The notes beneath the pieces were generated by a model that was not told the origin of the DNA, ran no database searches, and saw nothing but the letters and a program-made list of their open reading frames with translations. The position numbers and the translations under genes were made by a program. Shown here one piece after another: positions 38,981 through 51,085 of a stretch of DNA of 64,000 nucleotides (within the stretch, counting starts at the first letter, position 1; every line of letters begins with the position of its first letter). This DNA comes from Silurus meridionalis. Taxonomy: Eukaryota; Chordata; Actinopteri; Siluriformes; Siluridae. The stretch lies in contig NC_060892.1 in assembly GCF_014805685.1 (NCBI RefSeq), positions 8,117,990 through 8,181,989 on the forward strand, written 5' to 3'.

Positions 38981-39563
38981 CAGAGGTGGAAAATAACGAA
39001 GTACAAATACTTCATTACTGTACTTAAGTAGATTTTTTTTGGTACCAGTACTTTACTATTAATTTTTTTACTTTTAACTTTTACTCATTAAATTGTGACA
39101 CAAATATCTGTTCTTTCAACTTCTCACATTTTCAAAACAGGCTTGCACAGCTTTTTCAATTTACCACTGGTGTATCATTTCCTGGTTATCACGCACCACA
39201 TACGTAGGCTAGTTTATGAAGCTTACAATGAGCAGGCAGAAGTCTGGCTAATGTGGATGAGACAGAGGGAGTCAGTGATGTAAACACATCATCATCTTTT
39301 CTCTGCTTGTGTTCTATATGGTGGATGTTCAGCCTGCATACATTCATTAGGCAACAAAATGTTTTATTTGTTTTGTATTATATATTAATATGATGTGATG
39401 CCCAATCACTAAAACAGGTAGTAGTAATTGCTAAGTACTACTGCTAAGTTGACTTTAAATTGAGTTAGAACTTTCAAGTATAGTCAGTACTCAATACTCA
39501 TACACAGCATGATTATCTGTACATCTACTTAAGTAAAGGATGTGTTTACTTTTGCCTCCTCTG
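38981..39563. mobile_element. Complete hAT-type MITE
   Basis: 583 bp. The left end is CAGAGGTGGAAAATAACGAA and the right end is TTTACTTTTGCCTCCTCTG, which pair as imperfect terminal inverted repeats. The 8-bp flanks TCTATGTA (38973-38980) and TCTATGCA (39564-39571) match at 7 of 8 positions, the target duplication length of hAT elements. Sub-terminal repeats TACTTAAGTA occur near both ends. No transposase is encoded. A diverged relative without ends is at about 3930-4300. Confidence 0.85.
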
Positions 39564-39586
39564 TCTATGCACACACAAACACACAC

Positions 39587-39589
<3 letters not shown>

Positions 39590-39650
<61 letters not shown>
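39590..39650 (+). repeat. (TA)n microsatellite
   Basis: About 30 units, directly abutting pogo-like MITE copy 5. Confidence 0.95.
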
Positions 39651-39652
<2 letters not shown>

Positions 39653-39653
<1 letters not shown>

Positions 39654-40425
39654 CGTATTTTAGGACTATAAGCCGCTACTTTTTCCCACGTTTTGAACCC
39701 CGGCTTAAACAACGGCGGCTAATTTATGGATTTTTCCTGGGTTTTTCCCGGTTTCACAAACTTCAAGCCAAAAAACTAAGCGACATAACATTAGACCAAT
39801 TAAATTTCTGAACGGAAACAAAAAAACACACCTGACCTGTGTTCTGAGCTGCACGGCATCGGAAGAAAAAACGGTGGTGATTTTTAAACGCATGACGATG
39901 CCAAAAGAAAAACTCTCAAAGAAAATTGTTGTGAAAGGAAAGAGGAAGACAGTGAACAATGACTTACTTGGTCGGCTACTGTTTAGATACAAGCCGTTGT
40001 AGCGCGTTGAGTCTGGGTCATGGGATAGCTCGAGTTGTAACTCCAGTTGCAACAGAAATCATATAAGCACAGACAGGTTTCCAAAACTCGTGCTTTTTTA
40101 TTTTTCTTGGCAACAGCGTTAAGGGTTAGTCAAAGAAACTTAAGGACATATTCCTCGTCTTGAACACATGCAGTAATACCGGAAAAATTCTGTGCCGGTC
40201 TTTTCCCAAAATACCGCTATGCTCCTAAAGGATGCGCAACATATTTTACCCGTTACACCGTGTGTAACATGTCTTTCGTTAAAGCCTGTGTAAAGTACAT
40301 CAGTGTAGACATTATAGATAGGCTTATAGACAGGTGCGGCTTATTTATGTTAAAAATAAAAATATTTGTAAAATTCAGTGGGTGCGGCTTATATATGGGT
40401 GCACTTTATAGTCCGGAAATTACGG
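39653..40425 (+). mobile_element. Pogo/Tigger-like MITE, copy 5, opposite orientation
   Basis: Starts CCGTATTTTAGGACTATAAG and ends TAGTCCGGAAATTACGG|TA, so the element is inverted relative to the other copies. At 773 bp it is the longest in the window. The transposase fragment is on the plus strand at about 39830-40000 (LTCVLSCTASEEK, then MPKEKL). It is inserted at the edge of a (TA)n array at 39590-39650, which fits a TA target. Confidence 0.75.
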
Positions 40426-40429
40426 TATA

Positions 40430-41100
40430 TTTGTGTGTGTTTTTATTGTTGTTTGTAAGATGTTTTTTTTTTTTAAAGCTGTACAGCTACACAAATAAGT
40501 TCCAGAACATAACTCATGTCAAATCCAAGGGGTGCCAGAGCCTGTTCCCAGTATGATTCTGTGAATATAACCATTTCGATAGACAGACTTTATCTCAAGT
40601 TAATATAAAACCCTGAAAGAGTTATAATGTCTACATTACCCAGTGCCGTAGATCTATTATTCTCTGTTGATGTTGGATTGTGTTATTAGTTGGATGCAGA
40701 TGGTAAAAAGGATGCTAAAAGCGTTGGTCTATGACCAAGGCATGCAGTTCTCATGCACTTTAAATGTCTGTTTTAACTGAAAGGCTCCATAGTGCTTGTG
40801 TTTAAACAGACTGCAATTTGAGCTCAGACTAAATGCTGGTTCAGGTTTTTACGTGCTACTTGGGATGTGCAGTACGCTTTCATTTCGGAAGCTAATTACA
40901 GAAACATGCACAGTAATCCCATTCACATAATAGAAATACGTTTGTAATTTTAATACTGTTAAAGCTCTGTCTCATAACTTAATGCTTTGGGGGACTAATT
41001 TAATTATTCATCCTATTAGGATATTAATTACATTTGTCTCGACAAGATGGATTCTGAAGTGTGGATTGAGACTTGTATTCACAATAAGGCCCCCGTCCCC
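40430..41100. other. No feature recognised
   Basis: Unremarkable sequence between MITE copy 5 and an (AC)n tract. Confidence 0.5.
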
Positions 41101-41101
41101 C

Positions 41102-41103
<2 letters not shown>

Positions 41104-41160
<57 letters not shown>

Positions 41161-41167
41161 ACACACT
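41104..41167 (+). repeat. (AC)n microsatellite
   Basis: About 30 units with one ATAC interruption. Confidence 0.95.
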
Positions 41168-41698
41168 GCCTTTCTTTGCAAATTAATTAACTTGCATTGT
41201 TATTGCTCATCCAAATAATAAAGCTATCAGGGAATGGTTGTTGTTTTTTGTCACCTCATTTGCAGTGTGTTAAATTGGAAAGTTCAACGTGCCACATGAT
41301 TATCCCAGTGTGCATGCCAATCAAAAAAACATTCTGGACAACTGATCAAGTCTTAGGATTATAATTAACCAGCTGTTAATAGCCTCTGAATGCAGACTTT
41401 TGGCATTATTATTATTGTTATCAATAAATTTTGTAGGAAAGACCAAATTACGAGGTGCAATAAAATGAGGAAAAGAGCTTGAAATTTCCTAACAACTGTT
41501 ATTTATACAGATTTAAAGCATACTTTTGTTATTTGTACATGATGCAAAATGCAGCTGGTTGTGGCTTATATATTATATTTATATTTCAGTGGTGTTTATA
41601 AAACTGCCTGAGTGTTAATATCAAGATGACTGCATATTCGTTTCTTGTTTAAGTCACTCTAGCTCCGTCCATCTCAATGTATCTAATCAATCTCTGCT

Positions 41699-41704
<6 letters not shown>

Positions 41705-41755
<51 letters not shown>

Positions 41756-41772
41756 TTACAGTGTGTGCATGT

Positions 41773-41866
<94 letters not shown>
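41705..41866 (+). repeat. Compound (CT)n and (TA)n microsatellite
   Basis: (CT)23 at 41705-41750, a short spacer with GTGTGTGCATGTGTG, then about 45 TA units at 41777-41866. Confidence 0.95.
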
Positions 41867-41869
<3 letters not shown>

Positions 41870-41974
41870 TATATACCGTGTATACATATTATACATTATG
41901 CAATTGTCATTCACCATCATCAGTGTCTCATATGAGTGAAATTGTCTGTCATCAGTTTGCTATATTGTTCTTTT

Positions 41975-42148
41975 CCGTCAGCAAAAGATAAGGTCAGGTT
42001 TCAAAAGGATTATTTGGTCTTGCTTTCCCGTTCGCACAAAGACATTATAGAACGTCGAGCTTCATTCTTAGCAGTGCAGTGTAAGGTGCTGGTGGAGGAC
42101 TGTGGTGTAAATGCTTTGCTGAAGGCTGCTGCAAACCTGGCCTACTAG
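41975..42148 (+). other. Open stretch of unknown origin after a CAG acceptor-like site
   Basis: After TTTTCCGTCAG the frame reads KDKVRFQKDYLVLLSRSHKD, then IIERRASFLAVQCKVLVEDC, then GVNALLKAAANLAY and a TAG. It has protein-like composition, unlike the repeat-derived frames around it. I do not recognise it. It could be a terminal exon, a pseudogene scrap or chance. Confidence 0.25.
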
Positions 42149-42285
42149 AACGAATCCTTAATGGAATGCCAAGCCTGACTTCCCAATCAACTTCTCAATG
42201 ACTTCCCAATCTACTGTTTAAAGATATATTTCTTTTCTAGTCAGGGGCAAGGCACAAGCCAAAATCTGCAAAAAGATTATCTATA

Positions 42286-43069
42286 CAGTGTCTCTCAAGT
42301 TTGGAAATACCAATTTTTTTTTTATCACATGCATGCTGCTTTTGTTTATATGCAACAAAATGTACAAACGCTACCCTTTCATTTCATATAAAAAATCCAT
42401 TTGAATCCCATAAATAACAGCTTTACACACTCTTGGCATCCGGACAGTTTATTTTTCCAGACATTCAGCTGTAATACTTTGCTATGCCTTTTGGAAAACT
42501 TGCCAAAGGTGTCCTTTGCTAATCGGTTATTTCTTTCTGATCTTGCACTCCCAGAGCACTTCAGTAGGATTTAGGTGAGGTGACAAGGCAGGACTAGGCA
42601 GGACATTTCAAAATAGGTAACACTCGAGCCAAGTGTTTGTTTTCTAAATAATGCTTACAGAGCTTGGACGTATGCTTAGGGTCCCTGTCTTGTTTTATGA
42701 TGAAATTTATTCCATTTAGGTGCAGTTCAGATGGAACGGTATGATAGTAAACTATGGGGTGGTAGCTGGGCTGGTCTAGTTTTCTTTTCACCTGGAATAA
42801 GTCTACAACCTTCCCTGCTCCAAAACAATCCCAAACCATTAAGCTTCCACTTCCATGTTTGACTGTGGGGGTAAGGTTTCTGCTAACATCTTCTCTCATG
42901 TTCCCCATCTTACCTAAATTCTTTTGTTTGAAACAAAAATGTCAAATTTAACCTAATCTGTCTACAGAACTTACTTACAGTCATTTACTGTCCAAGTCTT
43001 TTTGCCCTTGAACTAGTTTGTTGCATATGAACGAAAGAAATATGCAGGGGTCTTTTTTGGCAGGCACTG
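42286..43069 (-). mobile_element. Tc1-like transposon relic, internally deleted
   Basis: The ends are TA|CAGTGTCTCTCAAGTTTGG and, on the other strand, TA|CAGTGCCTGCCAAAAAAGA, so both inverted repeats and the TA target duplication survive. On the minus strand (42908-42594) the transposase reads TVKHGSGSLMVWDCFGAG, then HLNGINFIIKQDRDPKHTSK. That corresponds to the usual VKHGGGSLMVWGCFGAG and QQDNDPKHTSK motifs around the second catalytic Asp. The N-terminal DNA-binding part and the C-terminus are missing. Confidence 0.85.
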
Positions 43070-43091
43070 TATCTACAAAGAAGGCTAAGAT

Positions 43092-43243
43092 GAAACTTTC
43101 TTTCGGCTTCTCCCATCAGGGGTCGCCACAGCGGATCATCCGCATGTTTGATTTGGCACGTGTTTACGCTGGATGCCCTTCTTAAAGCAACCCTCCCCAA
43201 TTTATCCGGGCTTGGGATCGGCACTGAGTGGCTGGGGTTGGTT
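43092..43243 (-). mobile_element. 5'-truncated SINE copy with target duplication
   Basis: Flanked by a perfect 16-bp duplication, CAAAGAAGGCTAAGAT, at 43076-43091 and 43244-43259. On the minus strand it begins in the SINE body just after where the tRNA head would end and finishes with the tail GCTGTGGCGACCCCTGATGG, GAGAAGCCGAAAGAAAG. It is the same family as 25063. Truncation at the 5' side with a target duplication is the expected product of LINE-driven insertion. Confidence 0.88.
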
Positions 43244-43259
43244 CAAAGAAGGCTAAGAT

Positions 43260-44700
43260 TGATCCTGGTAATTAAATTCCATTTTTATTAGGTATGAAAT
43301 ACTACGGGTGTAAGGGTCAGATTATTTGCATCATCACAGATCATAACATTATAAATTATTTATATGACAGCAGCAAGAATAATAATAATACTGATAATAA
43401 TAATATAAAAACAAGGCTTTTGTTTTTTTATAAAAAATAAAAGCAAAGAAAAGATAAAGTCCAATATTTGATCTGAAAATTGAATTATGGTGTATAGAAA
43501 ATTGCTGAATGCTGTTCATTTGTGTCAGTTGTCATCACTTAGGCAACCTCTCCATAGGTTTGAATTGGACGAGCCATACCATTTACACTAAGTGATGAAG
43601 TGTTATGTGAGTTATGACACTCTGAAACATTTGGCTTTAATTTGTCCACTTGGCATGGCCACTGAAGACAGTGGGATAACTGTACTTGGACAAAATGTGA
43701 ACCTCATACAACCTGACCAGACACCAGCCTTGATCTCTATGCTGATGAGTTAATTAACTTTGTCTGTTTGTCACAGGTTGATAAAAAAATATATATTTAT
43801 TTCTTTTTGGCTGATGTTGCAAGGGAGGGCTGCTAAAAAATAGCATGAAAAGATATTTGAAAATTGTTATTGTTAATTGTAAATTGTTAATTGTTTTTAT
43901 TAGGATCAAATTTTGTGCTAAACCATATAGAATTTGCATGGAAATATGTATATAAAGATTCTTATGTTTCTAACAATAGATATAACATCAGACTGCATCA
44001 GTATCTATTGGGTTTGTCCTTAGATTGAGGTCATATTTGATGGCAGGTTTTTAAACAGTTAAACACAGGATTCATGATTATCACTGAGAAAGCAGACAGA
44101 TCAAATAAATGAAAACATGACTGAGGACAGGAACTAATAAACAAAGGAAATAGCAAATGAGGATGACTTGAGGCATGGAGTTATGGTAAATTAGCGACAT
44201 AAGGCTCAGAACTGCTGTCTGACTGCAATCTGACAATGAAAATTGGTAATTATACACAGCCAGATGAGACCTCATATGACCAAAAAAAACAACTCAAAAA
44301 GAAAAAGTGGGAGAGGAACTAAAAAAGAGAGGAAGTTTAGAAAAAAGTGTTGAATCACCAAGAATATGGCCAAATTTCCTCATTTGGCTCTACTGATACC
44401 AGTGAACCTACAATTAATTTATAATAGTGATAGGAAGACTGGATCATTTTAATGATTTGGTTTTTTGAATTTTGTTCAGAAATAAAATAACATATTACAT
44501 TTTCAATAAGCAGATACGTCTACACACTCAAACTTTGTCTATAGTTAGATTAATTTATATACTGTATGTACTGCATATATAAGTGCAAAATGTCTAAGGG
44601 AGTCATGTGACAAAATAACGAATGACTCGGACCAGCGGACTCATGAGATGAACTTCTCAATTCTTTTTCCTTTGTAATGCAGTGAATAGCATCTATGGAA
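43260..44700. other. No feature recognised
   Basis: AT-rich sequence with a small (AAT)n run near 43378-43405. No exon or transposon was supported. Confidence 0.5.
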
Positions 44701-44707
44701 TACATGC

Positions 44708-44895
44708 GACAAGTCAAGTCAAGTCAAGGTTATTTCTATAGCGCGTTTCACAACAGACATTGTCTCAAAGCAGCTTTACAGAAATCAAAAGTCAAGGTGA
44801 ATGGTGTGCATTTATCCCTGATGAGCAGCCATGGTGACTGTGGCAAGAAAAAACTGATGAATAAACAAATTCGAACCAGAAGAGTCAAAAGGTGA
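44708..44895 (+). repeat. Dispersed repeat family B, copy 1
   Basis: Starts with (AAGTC)n and continues TTATTTCTATAGCGCGTTTC, ACAA-AGACATTGTCTCAAAG, CAGCTTTACAGAAATC, then GACTGTGGCAAGAAAAAACT. I recognise it as a frequent interspersed repeat of fish genomes but not its class. The second copy is at 45562. Confidence 0.6.
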
Positions 44896-45561
44896 ACTGC
44901 TCATTTCTATTCTCTGTACATAACCTACTAAGATTTGTGATGCTTTGCTCATGCGCGTCCAGTAGAAAAGGAACGAATCACTCTTTGAGACTACTCATTC
45001 TCCTGAGTCACATTGAAGTCTCGTTCAAAATGAATGAATCGTTCATGAACGACCCATAACTACTTTATAACACACTATCTAGCGTGAAAGCTAGGTCACC
45101 CATCCCCTTTTTATTTTCACCACCATCTGAATAGGTTTAATATTTTAGGTTATAATGTATATTTCTGAAATAGTCTTAATTATTATGTCTAAGATTTTGC
45201 TAACACTAGTAATAGTAGTACTGTATTAATTAATACTGTAGTAATTACTTTAAAAGTAATTACTTTAAAGTTTAATTTAAAGTAGAAGACACAGTTTAAT
45301 ACTGTGCTGAATTTAAAGAATGGCAAAAGCACACTAAAGAATTAAATAGCTATTTTTTCTTTCTCATCAAAGCATTGGAGCCTGGTGATGACAATAACAA
45401 AGCAAAAAGATGAAAAAACTGTAATGTGGGTTTTATAATCTTATCACACTTTTACTGTAATCTTTTGATTTGAGATATTACTAAAATAATGCAAAAATTC
45501 TGTAAAAATAAATTGTGTTATTAATTGTTGTATTCTTTGACTGTAAGTTGCTTTGGACAAG

Positions 45562-45765
45562 AATTAATTCAATTTAAGTTTATTTTTATAGAGCTTTTCA
45601 CAATGGACAATGTCTCAAAGCAACTTTAAAAATGTAAGAATAATAGAATAAAAATTAGAATATGACTGTGGCAAAGAAAATAAAAAATAAATGGTATGAG
45701 GTAGAAAAGCTTGAGAGAAACCAGACTCAGAAGGGGAACCCATCCACATTATATTTAATTGTCTC
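45562..45765 (+). repeat. Dispersed repeat family B, copy 2
   Basis: TTATTTTTATAGAGCTTTTC, ACAATGGACAATGTCTCAAA, GCAACTTTA, then GACTGTGGCAAAGAAAA and AAACCAGACTCAGAAGGGGA. Same order of blocks as the copy at 44708, with more of the 3' part retained. Confidence 0.6.
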
Positions 45766-45776
45766 TCAATTTTTTT

Positions 45777-45916
45777 CCTTTCCTTTCCTTTCCTTTCCTT
45801 TCCTTTCCTTTCCTTTCCTTTCCTTTCCTTTCCTTTCCTTTCTTCTCTTCTCTTCTTTTCTCTTCTCTTCTCTTCTCTTCTCTTCTCTTCTCTTCTCTTC
45901 TCTTCTCTTCTCTTCT
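45777..45916 (+). repeat. Compound (TTTCC)n then (TCTTC)n pentanucleotide array
   Basis: About 13 TTTCC units switch at 45841 to about 15 TCTTC units. Both strands are pure pyrimidine/purine over about 140 bp. Confidence 0.95.
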
Positions 45917-47186
45917 CGCCAATCCAGATGTTAGTGTTTTTAATTCCCTAAAGCTTTAGGTCCACATTTTGACAAGACTCACACAGACCTGTTGATCTTG
46001 CTACCACCCACCCACACACACACATCTGGTTCTGGGGAAGATGTGATTGATGATGGATTTCCGCTGGTGGTCTGTGGGAGAGTGAGCGAAGGTCAACTCC
46101 CATTAGAGAAACCTGCACCTGGGATAGCCACCGAATATGTTTTTGCAACTTCATGGGTGTCAGTGCCATAACTGGCTACTGTTGTGCCTGTCTGTTCGTA
46201 ACGTTGTTGTGTGTTTTTATGGGAATATGTACTAAGGGGGTTATATAACAAATCGACCCACCTTACCATTCATAATTAATTATGTCAGATGTTTTTGCAG
46301 CTTTAGGCTGATCCAAGAAAATTAAACATAAGTGTATTAGTTTGCAATGAGCTTACATAAGATGCACATGATCTCACTGTTAAAATGTATGGTTCAGTGA
46401 AGAAGAACAAATGTATTGGAAAAAATGAGGCAGCATAGTGACATTTCCAAGAGCAGGATGTCCCTCTAACATGGACAAAAATACAAGAAGGAAACTTTTA
46501 AGGAGGTAGCCAAATAAAAATATATTGTCACTATGGTATATACTGCTCACTCCCTGCATGTGACAACAGTCACTTGGTTATGGGGTGGGGTGGCTAGATG
46601 AAAAATAAACTCCCTGTCACATGAAAACATCCAAAACCAATCATTCCAAACCATGTGACAAAATGTGGTATGACCTAAAGAGACCAAGCTAGAACTTTTT
46701 GAGTGTAATTCGTAAAGATATGTTTGGAAGTGTATCATCCAAAGAGCAGCATACACTATGTAAAGCATGCTGGGGCTGCATCTCATTATCTGGAACTGGG
46801 TCTCTTAGACAGCTGAGGAAAAAAATTTACCTTCTAGCATAAAAACAACCCAAAGCACAAGCCAAAAAATAACAGAAAACTTGTACATTTTAGAATGACC
46901 CAGTCAGAGATGAGATTTATATCTAAATCTAGAACCAATGGAATATCTTGAAGAGGGGTTTATATAGAAGATCCCCTTGCGGTTTGATAGATCTGGATCT
47001 TTTTCCTAGAAAGAGTCAAATAAAATTGCCAAATCAGGATGTTCTAAATGTTTAGACACATTTAATTCACAAGGCTGAGTGTTGTTTACAAGCCAAATGT
47101 ACTTTAACGAAATATTAGTTAACTGTTTTTTTTTTTTTTTTACCAGCATCTGTACATCAATATATTTATTTGGTCAAAATAAAAGT
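45917..47186. other. No feature recognised
   Basis: No exon, transposase motif or repeat could be supported. Confidence 0.45.
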
Positions 47187-47527
47187 TGTTGCATATAAAC
47201 AAAAGTGTGTCCCAAAAACTAGGCATTGTCAAACCTGTTCTAGCATAACAATACCCCTGTGCACAAAACCAGTTCCATGAAGATATGGTTTACATAAGTT
47301 GTATTAAAAGCCCTTGAGTGGTCTGCTATAGAGCTCCATCTATTCAATGCGTTGGAGATGAATTGGAACACTGACTGCACGTCCTCGTCCTACATTAGTA
47401 CCTGATTTCACTAAAGCCCTTGTAGCTGAATGAGCACAAGTTTCCACAAACAGTAAATAGGAACTAAATGTGGAATAGGATGTTCAAAAAGCATATACTA
47501 ATCGTATAGTCAGGTGTTTATAAACAT
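47187..47527. mobile_element. Mariner-like MITE, second copy
   Basis: Starts CATATAAACAAAAGTGTGTC, CCAAAAACTAGGCATTGTCA and ends ATAGTCAGGTGTTTATAAAC, ATTTGCCCAAG. The inner GAACACTGACTGCA and TGAGCACAAGTTTCCACA segments match the inverted element at 20371. No transposase is encoded. Confidence 0.5.
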
Positions 47528-48786
47528 TTGCCCAAGTCTGTATTCTGTTAAAAATATTTCCGAGTTATAGCAGAAATTTATAGTGTTCACTTCAATTACA
47601 GTCAAATGTTGCTGCCAAATTGAAAGGAATGTGAGCGAGGAACCATTTATTTGTCATTTTTAATTTTTTTGGGGGGTGGGGGGTTTAAACCCTGGGTAAT
47701 TGCTCTTTTCAGTTTCTTTTCTCTCCACAAGCTCATTTATCAAGCACGATACAAACAAATGTATTTGTAAATCCTTCAGAGAAGCATTTACACTAGGGAA
47801 TGTAGTGTTCATGAAAAGCCATTTAGTTTGGAAAAATGTATCCTTAAAGAGCTCTTGAGTGTATGCATTAGGAGAGACAGTAACTTGAAGTTTACTCGTT
47901 CGACTTCTATCATTGGTTTGAGTTTTTTTTTATAGAGATTATGCTTTGATTGATTAGATGGTTTATTATATTTCCAGCAAAGTCTGTCATTTAATTTTAA
48001 CAACTTCAAGACATCCATAATGTAGTAAGAAAGTAATTCAAGCCATCCATAAATGAAGACAAATAAGTTTAGCAACTTATTTAGAACATGCAACAATCAA
48101 ACATTGTTTTGTATTTGTGGAACTTTTGTTAGAGTTTTTGTGCTTTTGTGAATTCTGACTTTCTTATATACATTTTCTCTCCCCATCCATCTCTCTTGCT
48201 TCTTCTTCTCTCTTTTTTTTGTTAGATTTTCACTGCATTTTCCTGAGGGTTATTTAATGGGTACTCCTGAGGGTTGTGGGTTTTTGTGAGTCATACATCT
48301 GTAGAGCTTTCTCGCTCTCTGTTTCTCTGTTTCTCTTTCACTTTTTTACTCTTTCTCTTTCTTCTCTCAGGCATTTCTGGCTACCCTGTTCGCTTGGTTG
48401 TACCTCACAAGCAGTCAGTTTGTGTGGCTCACACCTTTATAGAAAATTCTCAGTAGGAGTGAAGGTGCCAGACGACTCCTGTTATTAGTGGTTGCAGATT
48501 TCAGAAGTCACATTGCTTTGTGGTGTTGGGCGTCGTGTAAAAATAATTATAAGACTGCTTTCCCTCAAACATGTTTTTTTCCGTGTTAAAAAATGGTTCA
48601 CTTTGGGATTTTCATGATTTGCCAAAAAGTCAGAATATTTATGGTGATTAGCTATCAAGGAATCTTTAGGTTAGATCTTTGAAATTCTTATTTCAAGAAG
48701 TGGACTGACGTTTTACAAATGACAGGCTTTAACGAGTGTTGGCTTGTTTTTAGTCGTAGATTTTTTACTTGGATTTTTCAGAATAC
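47528..48786. other. No feature recognised
   Basis: Pyrimidine-rich text at 48180-48370 produces hydrophobic short open frames that mimic signal peptides. They lack support. Confidence 0.45.
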
Positions 48787-49181
48787 AGATGGCCTCCGGG
48801 TTACTTAATTATTTGATCTTAGTATAATGATATTCAATATTTAATATTTATTACAAAAGAAAAAAAAAAACAACACAGCAGGAAAACGTAGCAGCGTATA
48901 CGCAGCCCTCCACGTGCTCGTCCACGTGCCCGCTGGCACATACATATATGCTGTATAGTTTACATTGCATTACATTACATAATGTATAGTGTACATCACA
49001 GTACTGTAAATTGCTGTATTATGCTGGATTATATACTGTAACTTGTAAAATTTTTATTGATCATACTGATCACTATTCTTTAAGACTCCTGGGTGGGTTA
49101 GGCCACGTCCTGACTTACGATATTTTCAATTTACGATGGGGTCATCGGAATGCATCTCTATCGCAAGTCAGGGACTACCTG
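48787..49181. mobile_element. Pogo/Tigger-type MITE, different family
   Basis: The left end is CAGATGGCCTCCGGGTTACT. The right end on the other strand is CAGGTAGTCCCTGACTTGCG, ATAGAGATGC. Inside, TCCTGACTTACGATATTTTC, AATTTACGATGG repeats the end motif. This CAG/CTG-ended, CTTACGA-rich style is typical of pogo/Tigger-like non-autonomous elements. TA is present on the left edge only. Confidence 0.5.
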
Positions 49182-50865
49182 CATTTTTAATAGAATAATT
49201 AATTTGTGTGGATAAATAATTGAAATCTCTACTCAGACATTGAGACATTTCCATGAGGTAAGCATGTTTTCAAACCGAGGCCGATAAATGAATCAGAAGT
49301 ATGCGTATCTAGAAATGTCAATTCAGCAAAACGTCCCTAGTAAACACATTACATTATCTCAATGTTCTCAATATTTAAAGTGGCAAAACTACAGACAGTG
49401 CTATAAATACATTTTCAGCAACAATGGATAGACTTTTAAATCTTAACTGTCAATTAGATCTCAAGTTACACTTAAAGTAGAATTACATTAAATGTACCCC
49501 TAGGACGCCTATATTCATGCAGCAGATTAAAGGTCAAGGCTCGTGAATTACATCAAGTTTATTTAGAAACATTTCAAGCAGAAACAATCCTTCTCAGCTG
49601 TGCAAGCCGTGTGTTCTTGAGCCTCTGAGTTTTATAGCTCAAGACATTCACACAAGCAAGTGAAAATACAAACACACATCTTGTTTAAAAAAAAATATAT
49701 TGTATAGTGTAATGCCAAATGAAATTTTCAGACAGTTTTATAAACATTAACAGCCTTAAGCTTAAAAACCTTTGAACACTCTTTGGAAAACCTTTGAAAA
49801 GTAAATGTGAATAAACTAGAAATTTTAGACTTTTTTTACTCAATTTTACTCAGATTTTCTAGGAAATATGACTATTATATATTTAACCTTAGAATCAATA
49901 AATAATTATAAAAGTAAGTTTCTTTTTAATGTTAATTTTTTTGTTTCTCCAAATAGAGAATCCCCACATCACATAAAGATGATGGACAAATTGAAGGGAA
50001 AAATACAACATAGTGATTTAGTAAGGTTTTTGGAACCTGCTTTAGTGTGCTTTGGACCGGATGCTACAAGTCTTTTATACCATACTGGAAGGATTAGTGA
50101 CATTCTTTCAAAAATATATTTCCGTAGTTGTTTTTTTATGCTTCTTCTGCTGCTCCTGCTGCTGGTGATGATATTGATGATGATAAAGCACTATCCCGTA
50201 GAATAGTCATATTCTCAAATTGTCTTTAACTCTGTTACGTTATAGCAGCTATAAAGGTCATAATATAAGCCTCATCAAGCCATTCAGTTCGCCCTGTGGA
50301 TTGAGACAGGATAGAAAGTTTTACAGGAAGAATTTTATCAGTGTAACTATGCACTCATTCGCACTAAGGCCTTTCCTCAGACATTAATACACGATGAGAA
50401 GAGAGATAGACCATTTACAAGTTTTTTCTTCTTATATGTTGGCTGGTCTTATATTATAGACTAACAGATCAGTCATCATTGTAGTCTTTGTAGATGTCAC
50501 TATATAATAATTAATGGACCTTGACTGAGAACTGCCTCTAGCTAAACTGCAATCAGAGATCTCAATAACAACAGAGCTTAATTACCTTCTCTTAATTCTC
50601 CCCACCTGTAGATGGATGGACTGGGATTTAAATAAAAAAATAAACTCTATCTAAAACAAAGAACCCTATTTTAAACATGTAACTGACCCAAACGAGGCTG
50701 TAAACAGTGCGATCAAATCCTTGATTATATTGGCTTAATATTTTGGGTCCAGAAGCACATAGCAGGATACTGTAAATGCACAATGTAAAAGATTTGTGAG
50801 TTAATAATGATGAATTAAAACTGCCTTATGAAACTAGTTGTCATCTCCCAGCATACATTATAAAC
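49182..50865. other. No confirmed feature
   Basis: The open frame at 49868-50206 contains ENPHHIKMMDKLKGKIQHSD after a TCTCCAAATAG acceptor-like site, but it runs into leucine-rich low-complexity sequence and is not recognisable. The rest appears single-copy. Confidence 0.35.
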
Positions 50866-51085
50866 ATAACCAAGCTTGGGTTCACAAGGGTGTAGAGAAA
50901 GATTGCTTTCTACCATTACTGCAGTCATTGAACTTCGGATACGAAGGTCATAAATTCAAATCCCAGCCACACCAAGCTGCTACTCCTAGCCCCCAGAGCA
51001 AGACCCTTAACCCTGAAACTGCTCAGTTGTATGAATGAAATGAATGTGGATAAAGGTGTCTGCCAAATGCTGTAAATGTACATTT
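50866..51085 (+). mobile_element. tRNA-derived SINE with L2-like tail, worn
   Basis: A B-box-like GGTCATAAATTCAAATCCCA lies at about 50947. The 3' end reads AGCAAGACCCTTAACCCTGA, AACTGCTCAGTTGTATGAAT and GTGGATAAAGGTGTCTGCCA, AATGCTGTAAATGTA. This tail is common to fish SINEs using an L2-type 3' end. No clear target duplication was seen. Confidence 0.65.

Noticed and set aside
48274..48488. Hydrophobic short frames resembling a signal peptide, a candidate first coding exon of the ADAMTSL gene
   Set aside because: The hydrophobic run comes from a pyrimidine-rich stretch, with no good donor and no similarity downstream of the putative signal.
49868..50206. 112-codon frame after an AAATAG acceptor-like site
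   Set aside because: Unrecognised, runs into a leucine/methionine low-complexity end, and no donor or partner exon was seen.
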